Both the position numbers and the translations under genes were made by a program. From contig NZ_CP050177.1 in the NCBI RefSeq assembly GCF_011694815.1, positions 7,571,501 through 7,635,500 of the forward strand: a stretch of 64,000 nucleotides of DNA. The letters run 5' to 3'. The notes beneath the pieces are model-generated. The model was not told the origin of the DNA. It searched no databases and was given only the letters and a program-made list of their open reading frames with translations. Positions 54,813 through 62,696 of the stretch are shown here, piece after piece (within the stretch, counting starts at the first letter, position 1; every line of letters starts with the position of its first letter). This DNA comes from Streptomyces liangshanensis. Its GTDB lineage: Bacteria > Actinomycetota > Actinomycetes > Streptomycetales > Streptomycetaceae.

Positions 54813-56222
54813 GTGATCAGCGGAGCGGGGACAGAAGCGGGGACGGCGGTGCTGCTCGCGGCGGCGCCCGCGGGCAAGGGGCGTCTGGTCGACGCGGCGT
54901 CGGTCCTGCCGGCGCTCGCGACCGTGGCCCCCGGCACCCTGACGGGCACGTCGACGGCGACCGTGATCGAGCTGGCCGACCCGCTGGACCCCCAGACCGT
55001 CCTGACCCGGATCCGCGCGGCGGCCACCACGGCCGGGCCGCTGTTCCTCTACATCGCGGGGCAGCTCCAACTGGACCACAAGCAGAACCTGTTCCACCTG
55101 GCCCTGGCCCGTACGTCCCCGGCGACCCTCCGCTACACCGGCCTTCCCTGGCACTGGCTGACCGGCGAACTCAAGCTCCGCAGGCCCGGCACCACCACCG
55201 TGGTGGTCGACCTGGTGGCCGACGCGGAGGCCTGGCGGCAGGTCACCACCGAGGGGATCGGGCTCGGCCACGGCACCCGCCTGTACGGACGCGTGGTCCC
55301 GGCCCCGCCCCGCCGCAAGGTCCTCACCCCGGCGTACCTCGCGGCGTGCGCGGCGATCTGGCGCAGCGGCATGCGCCCCACCCTCCCCCACCTGCACGAA
55401 CAGGCAACGTCCCGCTCCACCACCCCAGAAGCCCTCTTCCTGTCACTCGACCCCGCACCAGTGCCCACACCGCCGGACCCGGCCGGGACCGCCCGGCCAG
55501 CGCCGACCGACCGGACCGGAGACCCAGGGGCCACCATCGTCCCGGCCGCCCCGGCGGCATCCGGCGGTTCTGCCAGGTCGGCGTCCGCCGGCCGGTCACG
55601 AAGCCAGGGGTCCGCCACCCGGCCGGCCGGCCACGAGGCGTCCGCCGCACCCGGCACTCCCGCGCTGCCCGCCGGCTACACCTCAACCGCCCCCGCCCCA
55701 CCCCCGCCCGCCGCCAGGTCTGCGCCTGTCCGTCGCGCCCCGGCGAAGAGCAACCGGCCGTTGGCCTGGGGGCCGGCCGAGCCCAAGCCCGTCCCGCCCG
55801 AGAACCGCCCGGCCGGCGAGGCCGACCCGCATCCGGCGATCCTCGCCGCCGCCCGCGAGGGCCGGCACGCCGAGGCGGCGTCGATCGCGGCCACCTGGGA
55901 GAGCGCCGCCCTCCGTACGTACGGACCCGGCTCGGCGCAGGCGATCCACTGGCTGGAGGTACGGGCCGACCTCGCCCGCCTCGCCGAGGACGCCGCCCGC
56001 AGCTGCGAGCTCTGGATGGCGGCCGCCCAGGCCCGCCTCGCGCGCGGCGAGGCCGCGGACGACAAGGACGTCGAGGCGAGCGTCGACCGCGCCCACCACC
56101 AGTGGGAGCAACTCGACGACCCCGTACGCGCCCGCTCCCTCGCCCCCGCGCTCACCGCGCTGCGCCGCGCGGTGCCGGGCCGCAAGGACGGGGCCCTTCA
56201 GGCGATCCAGCGGCGCATCTGA
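54813..56222 (+). CDS. Uncharacterised protein with Pro/Ala-rich middle and helical repeat C terminus
   Basis: A 469-aa protein of unknown function that looks conserved in Streptomyces. Residues 1-190 form a globular part (SGAGTEAGTAVLLAAAPAG, then FLYIAGQLQLDHKQ, then YTGLPWHWLTGELK). A stretch of about 140 residues is rich in Pro, Ala, Ser and Thr and probably disordered. The last 140 residues are helical and Ala/Arg-rich (AREGRHAEAASIAATWE, RSCELWMAAAQARL), like a TPR-type tail. GTG 54813 or GTG 54810 is the likely start, since sequence before them is low complexity. The first part has the feel of a caspase-like effector-associated domain, but I could not see a His-Cys dyad. Confidence 0.7.
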   Translation: MISGAGTEAGTAVLLAAAPAGKGRLVDAASVLPALATVAPGTLTGTSTATVIELADPLDPQTVLTRIRAAATTAGPLFLYIAGQLQLDHKQNLFHLALARTSPATLRYTGLPWHWLTGELKLRRPGTTTVVVDLVADAEAWRQVTTEGIGLGHGTRLYGRVVPAPPRRKVLTPAYLAACAAIWRSGMRPTLPHLHEQATSRSTTPEALFLSLDPAPVPTPPDPAGTARPAPTDRTGDPGATIVPAAPAASGGSARSASAGRSRSQGSATRPAGHEASAAPGTPALPAGYTSTAPAPPPPAARSAPVRRAPAKSNRPLAWGPAEPKPVPPENRPAGEADPHPAILAAAREGRHAEAASIAATWESAALRTYGPGSAQAIHWLEVRADLARLAEDAARSCELWMAAAQARLARGEAADDKDVEASVDRAHHQWEQLDDPVRARSLAPALTALRRAVPGRKDGALQAIQRRI

Positions 56223-56280
56223 CCCCGGCGGGGACCGGCGGGACGAGACCTCGCCGTACCCCGGCCGGCCTCCCCGCGCC

Positions 56281-56991
56281 TCAGTCGTCCGCCCGATCCT
56301 GCGCCCGGTCCTCCGCCTTGGCCGCCTTGGCCTCCTCGCCCTTCTCCGCCTCGTCGTGCCCCTCCTCCGTCCGCCGCCGTCGGCGCCGTACGACATGCCG
56401 TACCACCAACGCCGCGATCAACACCCCGAGCCCGATCAGCACATAGGTCTGGTAGCGCGAGATCTCGTCGTAGATCGGCCCGATGTTCGTGCCCGCCGTG
56501 TAGCCCAGCCCCGCCCACAACCCCACCCACAACACCGCGCCCAGGCTGTTGAACGCGAGGAACCGCAGCCACGGCATCCCCGTCGTCCCGGCGATGATCC
56601 CGTTGGCCTGGCGCAACCCCTCCACGAAGCGGGCGATCGTCACGACCTTCCCGCCGTTGCGGGTGAAGAAGTCCTCGGCGCGGCCGAACCGCTCCGGGGT
56701 GAGGAAGATGTACCGCCCCCACCGGTGGACGAACGCCCGCCCGCCGGTCCGGCCGATCACGTACCCGATGTTGTCCCCGACGATCGCGGCCGCCACGGCG
56801 ATGACCGCGATGGCGAAGATGTTGAGCTGCCCCGCCCCCGCGTAGACCGCCGCCGCGATCAGGATCGTCTCGCCGGGCGCCGGGACGCCGAAGTCCTCGA
56901 CGAGGATCAGCAGGCCGACCGCCAGATAGCCGTAGTGGTCGAGCAGCGGGGCCAGATACGCGAGCGGGCCGGGCAGGGAAGGTGAAGCCAT
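56281..56991 (-). CDS. DedA family membrane protein
   Basis: A 236-aa DedA (SNARE-associated/VTT) protein, a family tied to lipid flipping and membrane homeostasis. Seen are the motif VEDFGVPAPGETILIAAA near residues 30-47, the segment GDNIGYVIGRTGG, and KVVTIARFVEGLRQANGIIAG, the conserved F/G-R signature. A Glu/Lys/Ala-rich charged tail of about 35 residues follows the last helix. ATG 56991 has no strong ribosome site. It is convergent with the gene ending at 56222 (58 bases apart). Confidence 0.9.
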   Translation of the reverse strand: MASPSLPGPLAYLAPLLDHYGYLAVGLLILVEDFGVPAPGETILIAAAVYAGAGQLNIFAIAVIAVAAAIVGDNIGYVIGRTGGRAFVHRWGRYIFLTPERFGRAEDFFTRNGGKVVTIARFVEGLRQANGIIAGTTGMPWLRFLAFNSLGAVLWVGLWAGLGYTAGTNIGPIYDEISRYQTYVLIGLGVLIAALVVRHVVRRRRRRTEEGHDEAEKGEEAKAAKAEDRAQDRADD

Positions 56992-57133
56992 GAACCCATC
57001 TTGCTCTTCCGCCCCACGAACCCACCGCACCCCACCCGCGCGCCACCCCACCCGAGCCCCACCGCGGCGCACCCGCGCGCCACCGCACCCCGCCCCATCG
57101 CGGCGGACAGTCCCCGCACGCCCCCTTCCCGCG

Positions 57134-57152
57134 CGGTACCAATCAGGTACCG
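57134..57152. promoter_or_regulatory. Perfect inverted repeat before the toxin-antitoxin-like pair
   Basis: CGGTACC-AATCA-GGTACCG has 7-bp arms and a 5-base centre and ends 7 bases before the antitoxin ATG. No ribosome site fits between them. It is a natural candidate for antitoxin autoregulation. Confidence 0.6.
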
Positions 57153-57159
57153 TGAACCC

Positions 57160-57402
57160 ATGCCTTCTCTGAACGTGTCCTTCACCGACGAGGAACTCGA
57201 ACATGTCCGGGTCGCCGCGGCAGCCGAGGGCAAGAGCCTGAAGCAGTACCTGCACGACCTCGGCGTCCGCGAGCACCAGCGCAGGACGTTCGTCACCGGC
57301 GCGCTCGACTGGGGCGACAAGCTGCGCGGCCAGTTCGACGAGGCCTTCCCCGAGGAGATCCCCGCCGAGCAGCGCCCCGGATACGGGGCAAGTGCCGCCT
57401 GA
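57160..57402 (+). CDS. Small antitoxin-like protein (partner of Fic-like toxin)
   Basis: An 80-aa acidic protein. The N-terminal part (SLNVSFTDEELEHVRVAAAAEG) looks like a ribbon-helix-helix DNA-binding arm, and the C-terminal part (GALDWGDKLRGQFDEAFPEE) a toxin-binding segment. The stop overlaps the next ATG by one base (TGATG), so the pair is translated together. A perfect inverted repeat lies just upstream. Small size, gene order and acidic tail are classic antitoxin traits; neutralising activity is inferred. Confidence 0.7.
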   Translation: MPSLNVSFTDEELEHVRVAAAAEGKSLKQYLHDLGVREHQRRTFVTGALDWGDKLRGQFDEAFPEEIPAEQRPGYGASAA

Positions 57403-57776
57403 TGCTCCTGTACGTGGATGTGCCCTGGCTGCTCGACGTCCAGGAGGGGGCGGTCCCCGAGGACGTGTCGATAGCCGACTACTCCGCGCTCGTCGCCGCC
57501 GTCGCCCGGCACCGGACGAAGCTGCCGACCCTCGCCGCCTCCGACCCCGACGCGGCGTGGCGGGCGGCCGCCCTGCTCCACACCATCGTGCGGCTGGAGT
57601 CGCTGCCCCAGCGCAACAGCTGGTTCGCGGCGCTCGTCGCCGCCCAGTACATGGGCCAGTCGGGCGAGGGCATCGACCCGCCGTACGGCGCCCTGCCCGA
57701 GCTGGTCCGCAAGATCCAGACCGGCGGGGTGACCCTCTACGACGTCGCCGAGCAGCTCCGCCTCTGGCGCATATGA
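57402..57776 (+). CDS. Fic/Doc-like toxin-component family protein with degenerate active site
   Basis: A 124-aa cytoplasmic protein that belongs to a Streptomyces family annotated as Fic-type toxin components. The helical core LLHTIVRLESLPQRNSWFAALVAAQYM matches the region of the Fic motif HxFxxGNxR, but only the Asn is retained: His, Gly and Arg of the motif are replaced (ESLPQRNSW). AMP or phosphate transfer by the usual chemistry is therefore doubtful. The C terminus (VTLYDVAEQLRLWRI) is strongly conserved in relatives known to me. Its start is coupled to the antitoxin-like gene. Confidence 0.65.
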   Translation: MLLYVDVPWLLDVQEGAVPEDVSIADYSALVAAVARHRTKLPTLAASDPDAAWRAAALLHTIVRLESLPQRNSWFAALVAAQYMGQSGEGIDPPYGALPELVRKIQTGGVTLYDVAEQLRLWRI

Positions 57777-57856
57777 CGGCGCGGGTACGGGCCCGGCCCC
57801 CGCCGCGTCCCGAGCGCCGTGCGAGGCCCCGCTACCGGTCGTGACAGGATGTCCGT

Positions 57857-58363
57857 ATGCCTAGCAACATTTACTTCGACATCACCATCCAGGATGAGGC
57901 CGCGGGAAGGATCGTCTTCAAGCTGTACGACGACGTCGTACCGAAGACGGCCAGGAACTTCCGGGAGCTGGCCACCGGCGAGCACGGCTTCGGCTACGCG
58001 GGCTCGCCCTTCCACCGGGTCATCCCGGACTTCATGCTTCAGGGAGGCGACTTCACCCGGGGCGACGGCACGGGCGGCAAGAGCATCTACGGCGAGAAGT
58101 TCGCCGACGAGGGCTTCACCCTCACGCACGACCGGCCGTTCCTGCTGTCCATGGCGAACGCCGGCCCGAACAGCAACGGCTCGCAGTTCTTCATCACCAC
58201 GGTGAAGACGCCGTGGCTGGACGGCAAGCACGTCGTCTTCGGCGAGGTCGTCGAGGGCGAGGACCTGGTCAAGAAGATCGAGTCCCTGGGTTCCCGCTCC
58301 GGAGCCACCCGCGCCAGCATCGCCGTCTCGGCGTCCGGCGTCGTCGACGAGGCCGGCAAGTAG
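57857..58363 (+). CDS. Peptidyl-prolyl cis-trans isomerase, eukaryote-like cyclophilin A
   Basis: A 168-aa cytoplasmic cyclophilin that speeds prolyl bond isomerisation. It is unusually close to eukaryotic cyclophilin [23 protein letters not shown] covers the active Arg, Phe and Gln, then [17 protein letters not shown], and [12 protein letters not shown] containing the Trp needed for cyclosporin binding. Typical bacterial PpiA proteins lack that Trp. No signal peptide is present. Relatives of this type are known in Streptomyces (for example in S. chrysomallus). A strong terminator hairpin follows. Confidence 0.94.
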   Translation: MPSNIYFDITIQDEAAGRIVFKLYDDVVPKTARNFRELATGEHGFGYAGSPFHRVIPDFMLQGGDFTRGDGTGGKSIYGEKFADEGFTLTHDRPFLLSMANAGPNSNGSQFFITTVKTPWLDGKHVVFGEVVEGEDLVKKIESLGSRSGATRASIAVSASGVVDEAGK

Positions 58364-58385
58364 TCCTCCCCGCCTCTCAGCCCCT

Positions 58386-58441
58386 GATCCGCCCCTGCCC
58401 GCCGACCGGTGACCGTCGGCGGCGCGGGGGCGGATCGTTTT
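58386..58441 (+). terminator. Intrinsic terminator after cyclophilin gene
   Basis: GATCCGCCCC and GGGGCGGATC close a long imperfect stem whose inner part is GCCGAC/GTCGGC, followed directly by GTTTTG. This is the best rho-independent terminator in the window. Confidence 0.8.
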
Positions 58442-58641
58442 GTCACCGGCACCCGCACCCGCCCCGCACCCGCTCCCGCGCCCCCATCCGCCTCCCCGGC
58501 GTCTTGATCATGTCGGGGTTGTCGGAGTGCTGTCGGCGTTGTGTCCCGGAGCCGTAACCGGCTGAGGAGGCCGAGTCCCGCCCTCGTACCCCGTGGTGAC
58601 CGCTCCGGACGTCCCGGGGCGTCCGACCACGGGAGACACGC

Positions 58642-59667
58642 ATGTTGAACCACCGCGCCAAGCTGATCGCCGCCACCGCCGTCGCCGCCGGAGCGATGCT
58701 CCTCACGGCCTGCCAGGGCGACGACACCGGCGCCGCGGGTACGGCCGGGGCCTCGACGGCCGCGCCGGGCGGGCACGGACACACGGGCGCGCCGGCGGCC
58801 GACGTGATCGGCAAGTACGACCCCGTCGACCGGAGCGGCGCCGTCTTCTTCGCCTCCGTGCTCAACGGCGCCAACGAGGTGCCCACCCAGGGCGGCCCGG
58901 CGGTCGGGGACAAGGACGGGCACGCGATCGCCCTGATGCGCGTCCAGGGCGACGAGGTCTCCTTCGCCTTCACCTGGAAGGGCATCGGCACCCCCACGGC
59001 GGGACACATCCACCAGGGCGGCGCGGGCACCAACGGCGACGTGAAGATCCCGTTCTTCACCGAGAAGCTGCCCGGCGGCCGCGACTCCGTCTACGGCACC
59101 GTCAAGGTCACCGACGCGGCGCTGCTCAAGAGCCTCACGTCCGACCCCGGACAGTTCTACTTCAACCTCCACACCGCCGAGTTCCCCGGCGGCGCCGTCC
59201 GAGGCCAGGTCCACCAGCTGCCCCTGCCGATGAACCTCCCCGAGGCCTTCCAGGGCAACAGCCTCCACTCCGTCGTCACGGGCGCCCAGATCTACGCCTG
59301 CACCAAGCAGCCGGGCGGCGACTGGAAGTTCACCCAGGACAACGTGAAGGCGACGCTCGACGGCAACATCGCCCACTCCTTCCAGAAGTCCGGCCCCACC
59401 GGCCCGCCGCAGTGGATCGCCCCCGACCACTCGGCCGTCACGGGCAAGGTGCTCCGCAAAATCCCGAACGGTGACGGCAACATCCCCGAACTGGTCCTCG
59501 CGGCAACCCAGTCGGGCACCCCCGGCGGCGAATTCTCCGCCACGAAGCTGGTGTTGCGCCTGAACACCCGAGGAGGCGTCGCCCCGACCGGCACCTGCGA
59601 CCCCACCACCCACCCCCAGGCGTCCGTGCCCTACACGGCCGACTACCTGTTCCTCGGCGCCAAGTGA
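58642..59667 (+). CDS. CHRD-DUF3455 lipoprotein
   Basis: A 341-aa exported lipoprotein. The signal ends in LLTAC (Cys at about residue 24). Residues 70-195 form a CHRD domain (LNGANEVPTQGGPAVG, HIHQGGAGTNG, NLHTAEFPGGAVRGQV), a fold first defined in chordin and of unknown bacterial role. Residues 200-341 match DUF3455 (GAQIYACTKQPGGDWKF, GPPQWIAPDHSAVTG). Both halves are His- and Asp-containing beta-rich domains, and extracellular binding is likely. A second, GC-rich hairpin follows the stop. Confidence 0.87.
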   Translation: MLNHRAKLIAATAVAAGAMLLTACQGDDTGAAGTAGASTAAPGGHGHTGAPAADVIGKYDPVDRSGAVFFASVLNGANEVPTQGGPAVGDKDGHAIALMRVQGDEVSFAFTWKGIGTPTAGHIHQGGAGTNGDVKIPFFTEKLPGGRDSVYGTVKVTDAALLKSLTSDPGQFYFNLHTAEFPGGAVRGQVHQLPLPMNLPEAFQGNSLHSVVTGAQIYACTKQPGGDWKFTQDNVKATLDGNIAHSFQKSGPTGPPQWIAPDHSAVTGKVLRKIPNGDGNIPELVLAATQSGTPGGEFSATKLVLRLNTRGGVAPTGTCDPTTHPQASVPYTADYLFLGAK

Positions 59668-59709
59668 GGCGCGTCACCACCGCATAGAACCCGTCTGACA
59701 ACGGAGCGC

Positions 59710-59740
59710 CGGGGGGCCGGCCCTGAACACCGGCCCCCCG
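59710..59740 (+). terminator. Hairpin terminator after CHRD gene
   Basis: A perfect 11-bp GC stem (CGGGGGGCCGG with complement) and a 9-base loop lie 42 bases after the stop. Confidence 0.65.
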
Positions 59741-59891
59741 CAGCCCAGTTGGATGCTCCGCCGCAAAGGGAATGCGCGAGGCGTCCGACGCATTCCCCAG
59801 TATCAGGATGAACTCAAGATCCCCGGGGACCGTTGAATTCGTCAGGGGGCAACAGCGGGCGACCGGAGCCCCGCGCCACGAGAGGAAGAGC

Positions 59892-61040
59892 ATGACCACG
59901 AGTGCACGCAGGGTAGTTGTTGTCGGCGGCGGCTACGCGGGGATCAAACTGGCGCGCGGACTGGACGAGACTGCCCAGGTGACACTGATCGACCTGAAGG
60001 AGGCGTTCTTCCACCGCATCGCCTCCCTCCGGGCCAGCACGGATCCCACCTGGACGCACGCTCCGTTCATCCCGTACAACCACCTCCTCGACCATGGGCA
60101 GGTGCTGCTCGACAAGGTCGTGGGCATCAGGACGGCGGAGAGGGAGGTGGTCCTCGCGACGGGCGACGTCCTCGCCTACGACGTGCTGGTCATCGCCACG
60201 GGCGCCGACTACCAGGAACCGGCGCGTTTCACAGGCACCACGGTCGAGGACGCGGCGAGAGCGTTCCGGTCCCACCAGCAGCGCGCGGTGCGGGCCAGGA
60301 GCGCGTTGGTCATCGGCGGCGGACCGTCCGGGGTGGAGCTGAGTGCCGAACTGCGCAGGGCCAACCCCGGGGCCACGGTCACCCTCGCCCACTCCGGGCC
60401 CCATCTGCTGGCCGACCACCACAGCGCGCGCCCGGGGCGCCGGGCGCAGGCCTGGCTGGAGGCGCACGACGTGCGGGTCCAGCTCAACACCCTCGTCTCT
60501 TCCGCAGGCGGCGGACCGAGTCGGCTCCAGGACCAGGCGGGCAACTCCGTGGGGGCCGATCTCGTCTTCTGGACCACCGGCACCACCCCGAACACGCTGT
60601 GGCTTCGCCTGTGCGGTCTCGGCGGCTGGCTGACCCCGAGCGGCCACGTGAAGGTGGACGACCACCTGAGGGTGGTGGGGCAGCGTGACGTCTTCGCCAT
60701 CGGCGACGTCAACGACGTGGCGGAGGCCAAGGTCACCCCGTCCGCCCTGGCGCAGGGAGACGCCGCCGTACACAACATCCAGGAGTACTTCGCGCGCGGG
60801 TCCAAGCACGGCGGCGAGGCGCGACCGTACCGTCCCGCCCCGGTCCGGATCCACTCCGTGCCGTTCGGCCCTGAGGCAGGTCTCACGGTCCTGCCGTTCC
60901 ACGGAAGGGACGCCGCCGTGCTCGGCAGCCGGGTCACGGTGACGGTGAAGAGCAAAAGCCTGATGCTGCCTCATGTGCGCGGGCTCCTGAAGAGCCCCCA
61001 TCACGGGGATCTCCCGCACGAGGAGAGCGTCCACTCCTGA
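59892..61040 (+). CDS. FAD-dependent oxidoreductase, FSP1/AIFM2- and NDH-2-like
   Basis: A 382-aa pyridine-nucleotide-disulfide-fold oxidoreductase without redox cysteines. The FAD site is VVVGGGYAGIKLAR at residues 9-22, the NAD(P)H site IGGGPSGVELSAE near residue 140, and the second FAD signature FAIGDVND near residue 270. The overall pattern is close to the AIFM2/FSP1 and type II NADH dehydrogenase group that reduces quinones. No membrane anchor is obvious. ATG 59892 has GAGGAAGAG just upstream, deciding against the earlier in-frame start at 59772. Confidence 0.85.
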   Translation: MTTSARRVVVVGGGYAGIKLARGLDETAQVTLIDLKEAFFHRIASLRASTDPTWTHAPFIPYNHLLDHGQVLLDKVVGIRTAEREVVLATGDVLAYDVLVIATGADYQEPARFTGTTVEDAARAFRSHQQRAVRARSALVIGGGPSGVELSAELRRANPGATVTLAHSGPHLLADHHSARPGRRAQAWLEAHDVRVQLNTLVSSAGGGPSRLQDQAGNSVGADLVFWTTGTTPNTLWLRLCGLGGWLTPSGHVKVDDHLRVVGQRDVFAIGDVNDVAEAKVTPSALAQGDAAVHNIQEYFARGSKHGGEARPYRPAPVRIHSVPFGPEAGLTVLPFHGRDAAVLGSRVTVTVKSKSLMLPHVRGLLKSPHHGDLPHEESVHS

Positions 61041-61181
61041 TCGGGGGCCGGACGCGGGTGCGCGCGGGGGCACCGTCCCCGCGGCTGTTCGTGCCGTGTC
61101 TCCAGGGGAAGCGGGGCGGCGGCGCGCCCATGTCCGTGCCCGGCGCGAAGCCCGGTGGAGCCCGGCCCGCATGATGATCGC

Positions 61182-62696
61182 ATGACGGACGCATACGTGA
61201 GCGGTACGGAGACGGCCTGGCGCGCGCTCGGGGGCGACCCCGGACTCCTCTCCCGGGTCTCGGTCGTGGCACGGGAGCAGGCGCTGCCGGCGCGGCTTCC
61301 GGTACGGGAACTGGCCCGCGCCTGCGTGGCGGTCTGCGCCCTCGCCGCGGCCGAGCTCGCCTCGGCGCGTACCGGACGGGACGTGCCCGCCGTACGCGTC
61401 GACGACGGCGCCGTCGCCACGGCCTTCGTCAGCGAGCGGCACCTGCGCGTGGACGGCCGGGCGCCCGTCAACTTTGCCGAGCTGTCGCGCTTCTGGCGTA
61501 CCGCGGACGGCTGGGTCCGTACCCACGCCAACTACCCGCACCACCGCGCCCGCCTGCTGTCCGCGCTCGGCCTCGCGGAGGGGACCGCCTCGGTCGAACG
61601 GGTGGCGGCGATCCTCGCCGAGCGGCCCTCACGGGAGGTGGAGGACGAGGTGTTCGCGGCCGGGGGACTGGCCGTCGCGCTGCGCACCGCGCGGGAGTGG
61701 TCCGCCCACCCGCAGAGCGCCGCCGTGGCCGCCCGCCCGCTGCTCGACCTGCTGCCGATCGACGCCGCACGCCCGGCCCCGTCCGTCCGCCGCCTGCCGC
61801 CGCTCGGGAGCGACCCGCTGCTGCCCGCGGCCGGCGTACGAGTCCTCGACCTGACCCGCGTCATCGCCGGACCCGTGGCCACGAGGACCCTCGCGCTGCT
61901 CGGCGCCGACGTCCTGCGCGTGGACCCACCGGGCCTGCCCGAACTGCCCGACCAGCACACCGACACGGGCTTCGGGAAACGCTCGACGCGCCTCGACCTC
62001 GCCGACACCCGCGACCGCGCCGCCTTCGAGGAGTTGCTGACCATGGCCGACGTCGTGGTCAGCGGCTACCGGCCGGGCGCCCTGGACCGCTTCGGCCTCG
62101 CCCCGGAGGCCCTCGCCGAACGCCGGCCGGGACTGGTCGTCGCCCAGCTGTCGGCCTGGGGCGACACGGGGCCGTGGGCCGGCCGGCGCGGGTTCGACAG
62201 CCTCGTCCAGGTCGCGACCGGGATCGCGGTGGAGGAGGGCTCCGCCGAACGGCCTGGCGCCCTCCCGGCGCAGGCGCTGGACCACGGTACGGGCTACCTG
62301 CTCGCCGCCGCGGTGCTCAGGGCCCTCACCGAACAGCTCGGCGGGGCGGGCGCGTTGTGCGTACGGCCGGTCCTGGCCCGCACGGCCCACTGGCTCCTGC
62401 ACGACCTGCGCGACGCGGGCGATCTGCGCGACACCGGCGACCCGCATGACCCGCGCGACCTCCCCCCGGCCGCCGCCCAGCCGCGAGACGCCCGACCCCC
62501 CGCCCCGTACGACCCGGATCACGCCTCCCAGTGGCTCACCGAGACGGACAGCCCGCTCGGCCGACTCCGGTACGCCGAGCCGCCGGTCACCCTCGACGGC
62601 GGCCCCCAGGACTGGGCCCGGCCGCCGGGGCCCTCGGGTACGGACGACCCGGTGTGGCGCGCGAGCGCTCAGGGCCGCGCCGGCGGCGACAGGTAG
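61182..62696 (+). CDS. CoA-transferase family III protein
   Basis: A 504-aa enzyme of the formyl-CoA/carnitine CoA-transferase family, moving CoA between carboxylic acids. The diagnostic segment is VRVLDLTRVIAGPVATRTLALLGADV, shortened here, at about residues 223-248. The region VVVSGYRPGALDRFGL follows, and the probable catalytic Asp is in ALDHGTGYLLAA. An N-terminal extension of about 200 residues and a C-terminal tail of imperfect Asp/Arg/Gly repeats (LRDAGDLRDTGD) are unusual. GTG 61155 would add nine residues. The 3' end overlaps the next gene by 28 bases tail to tail. Confidence 0.85.
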   Translation: MTDAYVSGTETAWRALGGDPGLLSRVSVVAREQALPARLPVRELARACVAVCALAAAELASARTGRDVPAVRVDDGAVATAFVSERHLRVDGRAPVNFAELSRFWRTADGWVRTHANYPHHRARLLSALGLAEGTASVERVAAILAERPSREVEDEVFAAGGLAVALRTAREWSAHPQSAAVAARPLLDLLPIDAARPAPSVRRLPPLGSDPLLPAAGVRVLDLTRVIAGPVATRTLALLGADVLRVDPPGLPELPDQHTDTGFGKRSTRLDLADTRDRAAFEELLTMADVVVSGYRPGALDRFGLAPEALAERRPGLVVAQLSAWGDTGPWAGRRGFDSLVQVATGIAVEEGSAERPGALPAQALDHGTGYLLAAAVLRALTEQLGGAGALCVRPVLARTAHWLLHDLRDAGDLRDTGDPHDPRDLPPAAAQPRDARPPAPYDPDHASQWLTETDSPLGRLRYAEPPVTLDGGPQDWARPPGPSGTDDPVWRASAQGRAGGDR

